In this document: piece after piece, positions 34,386 to 43,528 of the stretch
Numbering within the stretch: position 1 is the stretch's first letter
Layout of the letters: every line of letters begins with the position of its first letter
DNA from: an uncultured Acidobacteriota bacterium
Lineage (GTDB): Bacteria; Acidobacteriota; UBA6911; CAINFC01
Reading direction: 5' to 3'
DNA length: 64,000 nucleotides
NCBI GenBank assembly: GCA_903847975.1
Contig: CAINFC010000149.1
Coordinates: forward strand, 1 to 64,000
The notes under the pieces: generated by a model
Databases searched by the model: none
Told to the model about the DNA's origin: nothing
The model's input: only the letters and a program-made list of their open reading frames with translations
Program-made: the position numbers and the translations under genes

Positions 34386-35387
34386 ATGAACTGGGGAGAG
34401 CGCCTGTATTTGCTTCTGCTCTGGCTGATCCCGATCGCCCTGGCCTTTCTGCTGTGGGGCCGGTGGAGGGCGCAGCGCGCTCTTCAGCTGATGATCTCCG
34501 CAGCCATGGCCGCCCGTATGGTGCAGGGTGCAGCCCGCTGGCGCTGGAAGATGAGCGCCGCCCTTTTGCTACTGGGGCTGACCGTCCTAATTCTGGCCTT
34601 GGCCCGCCCGCAATGGGGGACGCGCCTGGAAACCGTCACCCGGCGGGGCATCGACGTGGTCCTCGCCGTCGACTCCTCGCTGAGCATGGAGAGCGCCGAC
34701 GTGGCCCCCACGCGCCTGGAGAGAGCCAAGTACCTGATGAAAGGCCTGATCGACCGCCTGGGGGAAAACCGGGTGGGCGTCGTTTCCTTTGCCGGCACCG
34801 CTTACCTGCAGTGCCCCCTGACCCTGGATCATGCCGCGGCCCGCATGTTCCTGGACATCATGGACTCGCGCACCGTGCCCACCGCCGGCACCGACCTGGG
34901 CGCCGCCATACGCGCCGCACTGGCCGCGCTCCCCCGGCAGGAAAAGAAATACAAGGTGCTGGTCCTGCTCACCGACGGCGAGGATCACGAGGGATCGGTC
35001 GACCCGGCCCTGGAAGAGGCCCGGCAGGCCGGCCTGATCATCCACTGCCTGGGTATCGGCACCCCTGCCGGCCAGCCGATTCCGGTCCTGGATGAAAGCG
35101 GAAACGCCGCCGGCTTCAAGAAAGACTCCGCGGGAAGCGTGGTGGTCAGCCGCCTGGACGAGGCCACTCTGAGCCGCATCGCCGAATCCACCGGCGGCAA
35201 ATACTTTTTCACCGGCAGCGGGCAGATGGGAATCGAAGGGCTGATCGCGGAGATTTCCGGCATGGACAAAAAAGAGCTCGAATCACGCATGGTGCGGAAT
35301 TTCGAAGACCGCTTCCCCTGGTTCCTGGGGCTGGCGCTTTTTCTGCTGGCGGCAGAAACCGTGCTGCGCTCCCGTCGGGGCCTGTAA
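34386..35387 (+). CDS. batB: BatB-like von Willebrand factor A membrane protein
   Basis: A 333-residue protein with the same layout as BatA: N-terminal helices (LYLLLLWLIPIALAFLLW and SAALLLLGLTVLILALA), a VWA domain with VLAVDSSLSMESAD, GTDLGAAI and LLTDGEDHEG, and a C-terminal membrane helix. The ATG at 34386 has GGAGAG at good spacing; an in-frame ATG at 34377 is too close to it. BatA and BatB likely form a membrane pair controlled by MoxR. Confidence 0.87.
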   Translation: MNWGERLYLLLLWLIPIALAFLLWGRWRAQRALQLMISAAMAARMVQGAARWRWKMSAALLLLGLTVLILALARPQWGTRLETVTRRGIDVVLAVDSSLSMESADVAPTRLERAKYLMKGLIDRLGENRVGVVSFAGTAYLQCPLTLDHAAARMFLDIMDSRTVPTAGTDLGAAIRAALAALPRQEKKYKVLVLLTDGEDHEGSVDPALEEARQAGLIIHCLGIGTPAGQPIPVLDESGNAAGFKKDSAGSVVVSRLDEATLSRIAESTGGKYFFTGSGQMGIEGLIAEISGMDKKELESRMVRNFEDRFPWFLGLALFLLAAETVLRSRRGL

Positions 35388-35414
35388 CCCGGAATCGGAA
35401 ATCAACAGGAAACG

Positions 35415-36239
35415 ATGGCCATGATAAAAATGAACCAAGGCTTCTCTCCCGTTTTTCCCCCTTCCCCCCGGACTTTGCGAACGGCCCTGCTGGCCGCCGC
35501 TTTCCTGCTCCCCTGCGAGGTGCGGGCGGAATCGGTGGCCTCCAAAGTCAGGCAGGGCAACCAGCGCTACGAGCAGAAAATGTACGACCAGGCCCTGCAG
35601 CACTACAGCGAGGCCCTGGCGCCGGACCCCGCCCGGAACGAAATCCGCTACAACCTGGGCAACACCCTGTACCGCCAGGGGAAGTTCGCCGAGGCCGCCA
35701 CGGAACTGCGCAAGGCCGCCGGAGCCCCCTCCGCCGCACTGCAGGCCAAATCCCTCTTCAACCTGGGCAATGCTCTTTACCGGGCCAACGATTTTCAAGG
35801 GGCTCTGTCGCAGTATACCGCCGCGCTGAAAGTCAATCCCGGGGATGCCGACACCAAGCACAACCTGGAGCTGGCCCTGAAAAAGCTGGAGGAGCAAAAG
35901 CAGCAGCAGAAAGACTCTCCGGACCGGAACCGATCGGACCAGGACAAAAAGCAGGAGGAGAAGAAGCAGGATTCCTCCTCTTCCCCGCCCGAGCAGCAGA
36001 AAAAGGAAAATGCCCCCCAGAAGTCCGGGCAGGAGGAAAAGAGGGAGCCGCAGAAATCCGAATCCTCCTCCGGCGGAGAGCAGAAGCAGGCCAATCCGCC
36101 TCCCTCCTCCCAGGAGAAAAAGATGGACCTGCAGGAGGCGGAGCGCCTCCTGCAGGCCATGGAAGCCAAGGAGCGCCAGGAGCAGCTTCGCCAGCTGCAG
36201 CTGCTGCATCGGCAAAAAGGCCGGGAAAAGGACTGGTAA
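35415..36239 (+). CDS. TPR protein of the Bat operon (BatC-like)
   Basis: A 274-residue protein with a Sec signal (LLAAAFLLPCEVRAES) and three TPR units (residues 40-155: NQRYEQKMYDQALQHYSEAL, NLGNTLYRQGKFAEAATELR, NLGNALYRANDFQGALSQYT). A long Lys/Gln/Glu/Ser/Pro low-complexity tail follows, ending in a helix LQEAERLLQAMEAKERQEQLRQLQ. Periplasmic scaffold. The same TPR-plus-charged-tail form is found in BatC of other Bat operons. Confidence 0.8.
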   Translation: MAMIKMNQGFSPVFPPSPRTLRTALLAAAFLLPCEVRAESVASKVRQGNQRYEQKMYDQALQHYSEALAPDPARNEIRYNLGNTLYRQGKFAEAATELRKAAGAPSAALQAKSLFNLGNALYRANDFQGALSQYTAALKVNPGDADTKHNLELALKKLEEQKQQQKDSPDRNRSDQDKKQEEKKQDSSSSPPEQQKKENAPQKSGQEEKREPQKSESSSGGEQKQANPPPSSQEKKMDLQEAERLLQAMEAKERQEQLRQLQLLHRQKGREKDW

Positions 36240-36254
36240 ACCCGGGAGAATCCG

Positions 36255-38144
36255 ATGAAACGAAATCCATTATCGAATACGTTCTCTTTTCCGACCCGGA
36301 CGCCAGGATGGGTGACGGGAAGCCTGCTTTGCGCCTGGACCTTTTTCGCGGCTTCCCTCTGCCCGGCGCAGACCCGGGCCCAGCTGGATGTCAGCGCCGA
36401 AAAGATCGGCGTCAACGAGCAGCTGGTCCTGACAATCACCGTCTCCGGGGATACTTCCATTTCCCAGGACAGCGCCCCGGAGCTTGGCAGCCTGCAGGGT
36501 TTTCGCATCGTTTCCGGGCCCAGCACCTCCAGCCAGTTTCAGTGGATCAACGGCCGGACGTCTTCTTCCCTGAGCTTTCAATACGTCCTGCTGCCGGACA
36601 AACCGGGGCGCTACACGCTGGGGCCCTTTGCCGTCCCTGCCGGCGGAGCCCGGCTGCAGACCAATGCGGTCCAGGTGGAAGTAACCGCCGACTCCGGCAC
36701 CCCGGCGGCACCGCGGCCAGGGCGCCGCGCACCGGGGAGGTGGCCGCCGGGCTGGCCGACGACGGACGAGGAGCAGCCGGAACCGGCTGCCGATCCGGGA
36801 GACGGCCTGTTCGTGGCCATCGAACCCTCCCGGCGGCAAGCCTATCCCGGGCAGCGCATCGACCTGGCGTACCGCCTGTACACCCGCTTTTCCATCAACA
36901 GCCTGCAGCTCAAGGAGGCGCCCGCCCTGCAAGGCTTCTGGGTGGAAGACATCAAGACCGCCGAGCAGCCGGTGGGAGAGCAGCTTACCGTGCAGGGCAA
37001 GCCCTATACCGCTTTTGTGGTCAAGCGCCAGGCGGTTTACCCCAACACGCCCGGCAAATGGAACCTGCCGGCGGCGCTCTTTTCCATGGAGGTCCGCACC
37101 CGGGGCAGCAATCCCTTCTCGTTTTTTGACCTCGGCACCTCGCAGACCGTGTTCCGCCGCACGGAGCCGGTGGCCATCACGGTGCTCCCTTTCCCCGCCT
37201 CCGGAAAACCGGCCCAGTTTCAGAACCTGGCCGGACGCTTCGAGCTGCACGGCCAAGCCGACAAGACAGAAGCCAAAGTGGGAGAGGCGGTCTCCTGGAA
37301 CGTCACCCTGAGCGGCACGGGCAACCTGAATACCGCCGGCGACCTGCCCTTGCCCGCCATGCCTGACTTTCAGCTGTTTTCCTCCAAGAGCAAGGTGCAG
37401 GGCGGATCGCAGCAGGGAACCAAAACCTGGGATCTGGTGCTGATTCCGCAGAAGGCAGGGCGCCTGACCATTCCCGGAATTCAGCTCCCCTATTTCGATC
37501 CGGAGGCGGAGGCCTACAAAACCGCAGCCAGCGAACCGATTCCGCTGCGCGTTTCGCCGGCCGCTCCCGGCTCGGCCGCCACCTCGGCGCTCCCCTTTTC
37601 CGCCGCCCGGCCGCTGACCCGGCAGGGAACGGACATCAATTTCATCAAGCTGGAACCCGGCTCCCTGGAGAGCGGTTCCCCGGAAGGGCCCGGCACCCTT
37701 CTCCTGGCTGCTCTTTTTCTGGCTCCCCTGCTGCTCAATGTGGGCCTGTGGTGGCGGCGCAAAGAAGGAGAAAAGGAAGCGCGCAATGCCCCGCTTTACC
37801 TGCGCCGACGCGCGGCAGGCAAAGCCCTGGATACTCTGCGGCGCCTGGAAAAGAACCTTTCCGCTTCCGCGCCGGGAGCGGACTTCTACTCGCAGCTGGG
37901 GCAGGCCTTTGCCCTCTTCCTCTCCGAGCGATTCGAATTGCCGGCCATCGACCTGACCCGCGAGCAGGTGGAGGAAAGGCTGCTGGCGCTGCAGGTCCCG
38001 GCCGATGAGATCCGCCAAACCCTTCAATCCATGGACCACTGCGACTTCGCCCGGTTCGCCCCTTCCGCGGTGACCCCGGGAGACGCTTCCGATTCTTTGC
38101 GAAACATCCGGGAACGGATCAGGAGTCTGGATCATCATGCGTAA
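36255..38144 (+). CDS. batD: BatD-like protein
   Basis: A 629-residue protein: a signal peptide ending ASLCPAQTRAQ, several Ig-like beta domains (VSAEKIGVNEQLVLTITVSG; GLFVAIEPSRRQAYPGQRIDLAYRLYT; AKVGEAVSWNVTLSGTGNL), a membrane helix at about 475-495 (LLLAALFLAPLLLNVGLWW) and a cytoplasmic helical end. This is the standard BatD (DUF7507/BatD) arrangement. It overlaps the batE gene by 8 bp, which indicates coupled translation. Confidence 0.88.
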   Translation: MKRNPLSNTFSFPTRTPGWVTGSLLCAWTFFAASLCPAQTRAQLDVSAEKIGVNEQLVLTITVSGDTSISQDSAPELGSLQGFRIVSGPSTSSQFQWINGRTSSSLSFQYVLLPDKPGRYTLGPFAVPAGGARLQTNAVQVEVTADSGTPAAPRPGRRAPGRWPPGWPTTDEEQPEPAADPGDGLFVAIEPSRRQAYPGQRIDLAYRLYTRFSINSLQLKEAPALQGFWVEDIKTAEQPVGEQLTVQGKPYTAFVVKRQAVYPNTPGKWNLPAALFSMEVRTRGSNPFSFFDLGTSQTVFRRTEPVAITVLPFPASGKPAQFQNLAGRFELHGQADKTEAKVGEAVSWNVTLSGTGNLNTAGDLPLPAMPDFQLFSSKSKVQGGSQQGTKTWDLVLIPQKAGRLTIPGIQLPYFDPEAEAYKTAASEPIPLRVSPAAPGSAATSALPFSAARPLTRQGTDINFIKLEPGSLESGSPEGPGTLLLAALFLAPLLLNVGLWWRRKEGEKEARNAPLYLRRRAAGKALDTLRRLEKNLSASAPGADFYSQLGQAFALFLSERFELPAIDLTREQVEERLLALQVPADEIRQTLQSMDHCDFARFAPSAVTPGDASDSLRNIRERIRSLDHHA

Positions 38145-38949
38145 TTTTTTTCTTCCTGGACCCGTGCGGAAAGGAACACCCGGCCCGCTGCTCCGTGCTT
38201 TTCTGCCGCTCCTTCTCCTCTCGCTCGGTGCCGGCCGGACCGCCGCCGGCATCGAAGAAAACCGCCGCGCCTTCGCCGAGGCCAACCAGGCCTACCAGCA
38301 GGGAAACTTCGAAGCCGCCATCCCGCTCTACGAAAAGCTGGTCCGCCAGGACGTGCGCCAGGCGGCGGTCTACTATAACCTGGGAAACGCCTACTTCAAG
38401 AGCGGCAAGCTCGGACTGGCCATCGCCAATTTCGAGCGCGCCCGGCGGCTGGAGCCTTCCGACCGGGACATCGCCGAAAACCTGGCGTTTGCCCGGGCGG
38501 GCTGCGCGGACAAGGTTGAAGAAAAAGAAACTCCTTTCTGGCTCTCCGGACTGCTGCGCTTCCACCACCTGCTCCCTTACGGAAAGCAGCTCTGGCTCAC
38601 GGTTCTTTTCTGGGCGCTGGCCAACCTGGCCTGGGGCCTGCGGCAGGCGGCCGCCCTGGAAAGATGGAAAAATTTGGCGCCCTGGGTGGCCGCTCTTCTG
38701 CTGGCGCTCACCCTGGTCTCGGGTCTCTCCGCCTTTCTGAAGCTCCCCTCCTCCGGGCCGACGGAAGCGATTCTTCGCGTGGAAAAGAGCGACCTGCTGA
38801 GCGGTCCGGCGGAAGGCAATGCGGTGCTGGCCACCCTCCATGAAGGATTCAAGGTGGAAATCCGGCAGCAGACCGCGGACTGGTGCCAGGCGGTGCTCCC
38901 CAACGGCTGGAACGGTTGGATCCGCCGCAGCCACCTGGAGATCCTTTAG
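38137..38949 (+). CDS. batE: BatE-like TPR and SH3 protein
   Basis: A 270-residue protein with signal peptide (LLRAFLPLLLLSLGAGRTAAG), TPR units (NQAYQQGNFEAAIPLYEKLV, NLGNAYFKSGKLGLAIANFERA), two membrane helices (about 148-168 and 182-205) and a bacterial SH3 domain (residues 210-270: DLLSGPAEGNAVLATLHEGFKVE, then WNGWIRRSHLEIL). This is the BatE layout. Last gene of the operon; convergent with the pilus regulator gene. Confidence 0.85.
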   Translation: MRNFFLPGPVRKGTPGPLLRAFLPLLLLSLGAGRTAAGIEENRRAFAEANQAYQQGNFEAAIPLYEKLVRQDVRQAAVYYNLGNAYFKSGKLGLAIANFERARRLEPSDRDIAENLAFARAGCADKVEEKETPFWLSGLLRFHHLLPYGKQLWLTVLFWALANLAWGLRQAAALERWKNLAPWVAALLLALTLVSGLSAFLKLPSSGPTEAILRVEKSDLLSGPAEGNAVLATLHEGFKVEIRQQTADWCQAVLPNGWNGWIRRSHLEIL

Positions 38950-38984
38950 GATAGCTTCGCAAAAATTCGTTTTTCGTCCGGCTC

Positions 38985-39087
38985 TGCCGTCCCCGATGGG
39001 ACTTGGGTTACCTCCGACCCAACCCGGCAATGAATTGCAGGGCCATAATCTTGCCGTCCCTGCCGGGACTTTGCCTTGGAATAACAG
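38985..39087. repeat. Two copies of a GTCCC/GGGAC hairpin repeat
   Basis: TGCCGTCCC-CGAT-GGGACTTGG (38985-39006) and TGCCGTCCC-TGCC-GGGACTTTG (39052-39074) form the same small stem. The second copy continues as 39052-39087, matching 33 of 36 positions of 24955-24989. The 212-bp stretch between batE and the pilus regulator gene holds no coding sequence. Confidence 0.6.
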
Positions 39088-39107
39088 GCCTGTACCGGTT
39101 TTCGCGG

Positions 39108-39143
39108 GGCCGTTCTTTAAGAGGGAAGAGCGGCCTTATTGCC
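39108..39143. terminator. Bidirectional hairpin between batE and pilR
   Basis: GGCCGTTCTT (39108-39117) pairs with AAGAGCGGCC (39126-39135) with one G-U pair, followed by TTATT. It lies between convergent operons, where a shared terminator is expected. The T-run is weak. Confidence 0.4.
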
Positions 39144-39161
39144 AATTTCTCGGGCAGACTC

Positions 39162-40523
39162 CTAGCGGATGTCGTGGGTGTGCAGCTTGTGCCGCAGGGA
39201 GCGGTACGACAACTTCAGGAATTCCGCCACCTTGACACGGTTCCACTCGAAGCGTTTCAGGGTATCCATCAGGATCCGCTTCTCCAGGTCCCGCAGATAG
39301 GCATCGAGATCGAAGCTTTCCCCGCTCCAGAAAGGAAGGGCGGCCACGGTTTCGGCCGCCGCCAGCTTCTGGACTTTCAGGGGAAGCAGCTGCGGCTGTA
39401 TCTCTTCTCCGGTCTCCAGGGTGCTCATCCGCTCCATCACGTTCTCCAGCTCCCGGACGTTCCCCGGCCAGTTGTACTGCTCCAGGAGGTGCAGGGTTTC
39501 GGGAGCAATGCGCGGCACCCGGCGCTCGTTCCGGGCCGCAAAGCGCTCCAGGAAGTGAAGCGCGAGCAGCGGGATGTCTTCCTTTCTGTCGCGCAGCGGA
39601 GGAAGGTGGATGGGTAAAACGGCGATCCGGTAGTAGAGGTCCTCCCGGAATCGACCGGCGGATACCTCCTGATCCAGCTCCCGGTTGGTCGCGGCGATGC
39701 AGCGCACCCGTATGGAAATTTCCTGGGTTCCACCCAGGCGGCGAACCTGGCGTTCCTGCAGCACCCGGTTCAGCTTGACCTGCATGCTGAGGGGCATTTC
39801 CCCGATTTCATCCAGGAAAATGGTTCCCCCGTGGGCCGATTCAAACAGCCCCATTTTCCCGCTGGCCGCGCCGGTGAAAGCCCCCTTCATGTACCCGAAG
39901 AGCTCGCTTTCCAGCAGCGCTTCCGGAAAAGCGCCGCAGTTGATGCTGACGAAGGGGCCCTCCCGCACCCGGCTGGCTTCGTGAATCGCGCGGGCCACCA
40001 GCTCCTTGCCGGTCCCGCTCTCGCCGGTCAGCAGTATGGTGGAGTCGGTGGGAGCGGCCATGCCGATGGTCTTGTAGACCTCGATCATCCGCGGGCTGGC
40101 CCCGATGATGCGCCGCTGGGTTTCCAGCTCGCTGCGCAGCTGGCTGACCTCGTGGCGCAGTCGCTTCCTTTCCAGCGCCCGGCGGGCCAGGCTGATCAGC
40201 TCCTCCACATCGAAGGGCTTGGTAATGTAATCGTAGGCACCGCTTTTCAGGGCTTCGATGGCCGTCTCCGGAGAAGCATAGGCGGTAATCATGACGAAGG
40301 GAGTATCGGCGCAAATTTGCCGGGATTCCTTGAGCAGGTCCACGCCGTTGCCGTCCGCCAGCTGGATGTCGCAGAAAACCAGGTCGTAGGCCTGTCCCCG
40401 AAGCAGGGCCAGCCCTTCCTGAAAGGAGGAAGCCTCGGAAGTAACCATCTGCTGCTGCTGCAGGATAATCGAAAGGGTCTCCCGCAGGCCCAGGTCGTCA
40501 TCGATGATCAGTACGCGGTTCAT
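39162..40523 (-). CDS. pilR: PilR-like sigma54-dependent response regulator
   Basis: A 453-residue NtrC-family regulator. The receiver domain (1-120) has the DDD acidic pocket, the phosphoacceptor Asp in VFCDIQLADGNG and Lys in SGAYDYITKPF. The AAA+ domain shows GESGTGKELVARAIHEAS (Walker A), the sigma54-contact loop GAFTGA, and GGTIFLDEIGEMPL (Walker B). The C-terminal Fis-type HTH is RVKVAEFLKLSYRSLRHKLHTHDI. It activates sigma54 promoters such as pilA in related systems. It starts 4 bp after the sensor kinase gene. No pilA lies in the window. Confidence 0.88.
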   Translation of the reverse strand: MNRVLIIDDDLGLRETLSIILQQQQMVTSEASSFQEGLALLRGQAYDLVFCDIQLADGNGVDLLKESRQICADTPFVMITAYASPETAIEALKSGAYDYITKPFDVEELISLARRALERKRLRHEVSQLRSELETQRRIIGASPRMIEVYKTIGMAAPTDSTILLTGESGTGKELVARAIHEASRVREGPFVSINCGAFPEALLESELFGYMKGAFTGAASGKMGLFESAHGGTIFLDEIGEMPLSMQVKLNRVLQERQVRRLGGTQEISIRVRCIAATNRELDQEVSAGRFREDLYYRIAVLPIHLPPLRDRKEDIPLLALHFLERFAARNERRVPRIAPETLHLLEQYNWPGNVRELENVMERMSTLETGEEIQPQLLPLKVQKLAAAETVAALPFWSGESFDLDAYLRDLEKRILMDTLKRFEWNRVKVAEFLKLSYRSLRHKLHTHDIR

Positions 40524-40527
40524 ACGG

Positions 40528-42162
40528 CTATGCTCTCATGATTGTTCCGGATCCTTGCAAACGGGGAAGCTCCAGCAGGATTTTTGTTCCCTGCCGCAGC
40601 TGGGATTCCACCTGAATTTTACCCTTATGCAGGCCAATGATCTGATAAACCAGTGCCATTCCGATACCCAGGCCGCCCTTGGAGTGACTGAAAAAGGGCT
40701 CGAAAATGTGCGCTTTTTCTTCCTCATCCATGCCGATGCCGCTGTCGCTGATCTCAACCCGAATGGCATCCGGCTCACAGGGAGCGCAGCAGATCTGCAA
40801 GGTCCCCCCGTCGGGCATCGCCTTGAGCGCATTCAGGGTCAGGTTCCAAAGGACCTGGCGGACCATGTCCGCATCGGCCTGCAGGTGTATGCCATGCTCC
40901 GGGGGTTCAAAAAGCAGGCGGTGGGATTCCCGGCGAAGGGGGTGAACCTCCAGCAGGGAAAGGGTTTCGGCAATGGCTTCGCCCAGCTCCAGGATGCTGA
41001 TCTGCAGCGGCCTTGGCCGGGCATAGGCCAGAAAATCCTCGATGATCTTGTTGAGTCGCTTCGACTCCCGTAACACGATGCCCATCAAACGGGCGTTGTC
41101 CTCTTTCAGATTGGACTGCTTGTGCAGAACCTGAATGGCGCCGTGCATGGAAGCCAGCGGATTGCGGATTTCGTGGGCAATGGCCGCCGCCATCCGGCCG
41201 ATGGCCGACATCCGGTCCTGCTGGTGCAGCTGCTCCTGCAGCCGCTTGATCTCAGTCAGGTCCTGAAAAGAAATCACATAGCCGATCATCTCCTGATTGC
41301 GGTTGGACAGCGGAGAGATACTGAAGCCCAGGTACTTCCGCCGTCCGGCCAGGCTGACCATCCAGAACTCGCTGCGGGAGTGCTCCCGGGGCAGGCCCTT
41401 GGTTATGTCTTCCCACCAGAGCGTAAATTCTTCAAAGAAAACCTCGCGGACATGCCGGCTCTGGATTTCCTCCGGGGCACGGTCCAAAAGGATGCCGCTG
41501 TAATAGTTGGCGGTGTGCACCCGGCCGGCGAGATCGGTGGTAATCAGACCGCTGCGGATGCTCTCGATGGTCAGGAAATGAAGCATCTGCAAATCGGCCA
41601 GGGAGTGGATTTTGGCCTCCAGCTCCTCCCGGGTGATTTTCAGGCGGTTGGAGAGCACCGCCGAAAGGGCCGCCACGCTGAAAAAGCCGATGACCACAAT
41701 GCCGATCTGGTAATGAACCTCCGGAATGCTGCTATTGTCGGGAAAGGGGAGCAGCACGCCGAAGTAAGCGATGTCGATCAGACCCACGTAAAAAATGGTG
41801 GCGATTGCCGCGGCGGCATAACCGGATTTTTTGGTGAGCAGCAGGGAGGTGTAGCCGATGACCACGAGATACAGGCTGGTGTATGGGCTGTGGATTTCGC
41901 CGGATCCGTAGATCAGCAGGGTGATGATCCCCTGGTCCCAGATGATCTGCAGATAAAGCTGCCACGCGTAGCGCTGGAACAGCAGGGCCAGGGCCAGAAA
42001 GAAGGATGATCCCAGGTAAATCAGCAGCAGACCGGCCAGGGCCGGGCGGATGCCCCAAAAAAAGGAGGGGCTGGGGATCAGGATGGAAGCCGGAAACAGG
42101 ATCAGGGTGGCCAACAGGAGGCGAATGACCACTACCCAGAGAATCTGACGCTGCGAAAGCAT
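40528..42162 (-). CDS. pilS: PilS-like sensor histidine kinase
   Basis: A 544-residue kinase. The N-terminus has six membrane helices (residues about 8-185). A PAS domain follows (LADLQMLHFLTIESIRSGLITTD to SFQDLTEIKRLQEQLHQQDR), then the H-box IAHEIRNPLASMHGAIQVL, N-box VLWNLTLNALKAMPDGG, DSGIGMDEEEK and GLGIGMALVYQII. The order membrane-PAS-kinase and its position before the PilR gene match PilS, which senses pilin levels in the membrane in Pseudomonas. Confidence 0.88.
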   Translation of the reverse strand: MLSQRQILWVVVIRLLLATLILFPASILIPSPSFFWGIRPALAGLLLIYLGSSFFLALALLFQRYAWQLYLQIIWDQGIITLLIYGSGEIHSPYTSLYLVVIGYTSLLLTKKSGYAAAAIATIFYVGLIDIAYFGVLLPFPDNSSIPEVHYQIGIVVIGFFSVAALSAVLSNRLKITREELEAKIHSLADLQMLHFLTIESIRSGLITTDLAGRVHTANYYSGILLDRAPEEIQSRHVREVFFEEFTLWWEDITKGLPREHSRSEFWMVSLAGRRKYLGFSISPLSNRNQEMIGYVISFQDLTEIKRLQEQLHQQDRMSAIGRMAAAIAHEIRNPLASMHGAIQVLHKQSNLKEDNARLMGIVLRESKRLNKIIEDFLAYARPRPLQISILELGEAIAETLSLLEVHPLRRESHRLLFEPPEHGIHLQADADMVRQVLWNLTLNALKAMPDGGTLQICCAPCEPDAIRVEISDSGIGMDEEEKAHIFEPFFSHSKGGLGIGMALVYQIIGLHKGKIQVESQLRQGTKILLELPRLQGSGTIMRA

Positions 42163-42310
42163 TTTGATTTCAAGCCGGATTCTGGCGCCGTCCGGAACCC
42201 GATAGCCGGAATTGGGATGGGACAGGCGATGCAGGTTTGAAAGTGTATTCCTTTGGAATTCCGATTTCCGTCTTCCCGATCCCGGGCGGATGGTTCCGGC
42301 CGTTCGGCTT

Positions 42311-43525
42311 TTATCCGCCGGCCAGTTTGGCGATCAGCGAAAAGATGGGCATATACATGGAAATAACGATTCCTCCGATGGTAATGCCCAGGAAGATCAT
42401 CATCACCGGCTCCAGCATCTTCATCAGGTTTTCCACGGCGGCATCCACCTCTTCCTCGTAGTAGTCGGCCAGCTTGGACAGCAGGGTATCGAGTTCTCCG
42501 GTCTGCTCCCCGATGCTGACCATCTGGGTCACCATGGAAGGGAAAATGCCGCTGGCTCGCATGGGCTCCGCCATCGTCTTGCCTTCCTCGATGGCTTTAC
42601 GAATGGTGAAGATCGCTTCCTGGACGATCACGTTCCCTGCGGTCTTGGCGGTAATGTCCAGCCCCTCGATGATGGAAACGCCGCTGGTGAAAAGCGTGGC
42701 CAGCGTCCGGGCAAACCGGGCGATGGCAATTTTTCGCAGGGCGTTTCCCATGACCGGGATATTCAGAAGCAGGCGGTCGATCACCCGCCGGCCATTGTCC
42801 GTGGCATAGTACGAACGGACTCCCATGCCGGCCAGAAAGAAACCGGCGATGATAAAAGGGAAGTAACTGGTGGCGAAATTGCTGATGGCGATCACGATCT
42901 GGGTGGGCAGGGGAAGGGCGGCGCCCAGCCCCTCGAACAGGGATTTGAAGATCGGAATGGCGTACACCAGGATCACCAGAATCACCGCAACGGCCACCAG
43001 CAGAATGGAGGTGGGATAGATGGAGGCGGAAATCAGCGCTCCGCGGAGCTTGAGGATTTTTTCCGCATAGGCGGTGAGGCGCTTCAGGATGGTATCCAGG
43101 ATGCCGCCGGCTTCTCCGGCGGCAATCATGTTGGTGTACAGGTTGTCAAAGGTCCGCGGGTGCTTGCGCATGGCTTCGGAAAGCGAGGAGCCCTGTTCCA
43201 CATCCGTATACACATCGGTGAGGGTACTCTTGAAAATCTTGTTCGGGGTCATATCCGCCAGAATGCGCAGCCCCTGGACGAGCGGCAGCCCGGCGTCGAG
43301 CATGATGGCCAGCTGCCGGCTGAAAAGAGCCACCTCTTTGAGAGGCACTCCTTTGGGGGCGCGCTTCATCACGTTCACGGTCATTTTCTTTTCCCGGACG
43401 GAAACCGGGGTGATCCCTTCCTTGCGGAGCTGCGCCGTGACTCCGGCGGGATCGTTGGCGGTCAGCTCTCCGCTGACGACGGCCTGGGTTCGGTTGTTTC
43501 TTCCCTTGTATTCAAAGACCGGCAT
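42311..43525 (-). CDS. pilC: Type IV pilus inner-membrane platform protein PilC
   Basis: A 404-residue member of the GspF/PilC family. Two duplicated cytoplasmic domains (FSRQLAIMLDAGLPLVQGLRIL and FARTLATLFTSGVSIIEGLDI) alternate with membrane helices (about 160-185, 205-230, 370-395). It couples the motor ATPases to pilin extraction and assembly. The gene follows pilT by 3 bp, as in Geobacter- and Myxococcus-type operons. Confidence 0.93.
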   Translation of the reverse strand: MPVFEYKGRNNRTQAVVSGELTANDPAGVTAQLRKEGITPVSVREKKMTVNVMKRAPKGVPLKEVALFSRQLAIMLDAGLPLVQGLRILADMTPNKIFKSTLTDVYTDVEQGSSLSEAMRKHPRTFDNLYTNMIAAGEAGGILDTILKRLTAYAEKILKLRGALISASIYPTSILLVAVAVILVILVYAIPIFKSLFEGLGAALPLPTQIVIAISNFATSYFPFIIAGFFLAGMGVRSYYATDNGRRVIDRLLLNIPVMGNALRKIAIARFARTLATLFTSGVSIIEGLDITAKTAGNVIVQEAIFTIRKAIEEGKTMAEPMRASGIFPSMVTQMVSIGEQTGELDTLLSKLADYYEEEVDAAVENLMKMLEPVMMIFLGITIGGIVISMYMPIFSLIAKLAGG

Positions 43526-43528
43526 AGT

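Noticed and set aside
36270-38285. 671-codon open frame on the minus strand opposite batD
   Set aside because: Shadow of batD; composition dominated by Gly, Gln and Arg, and no start signal.
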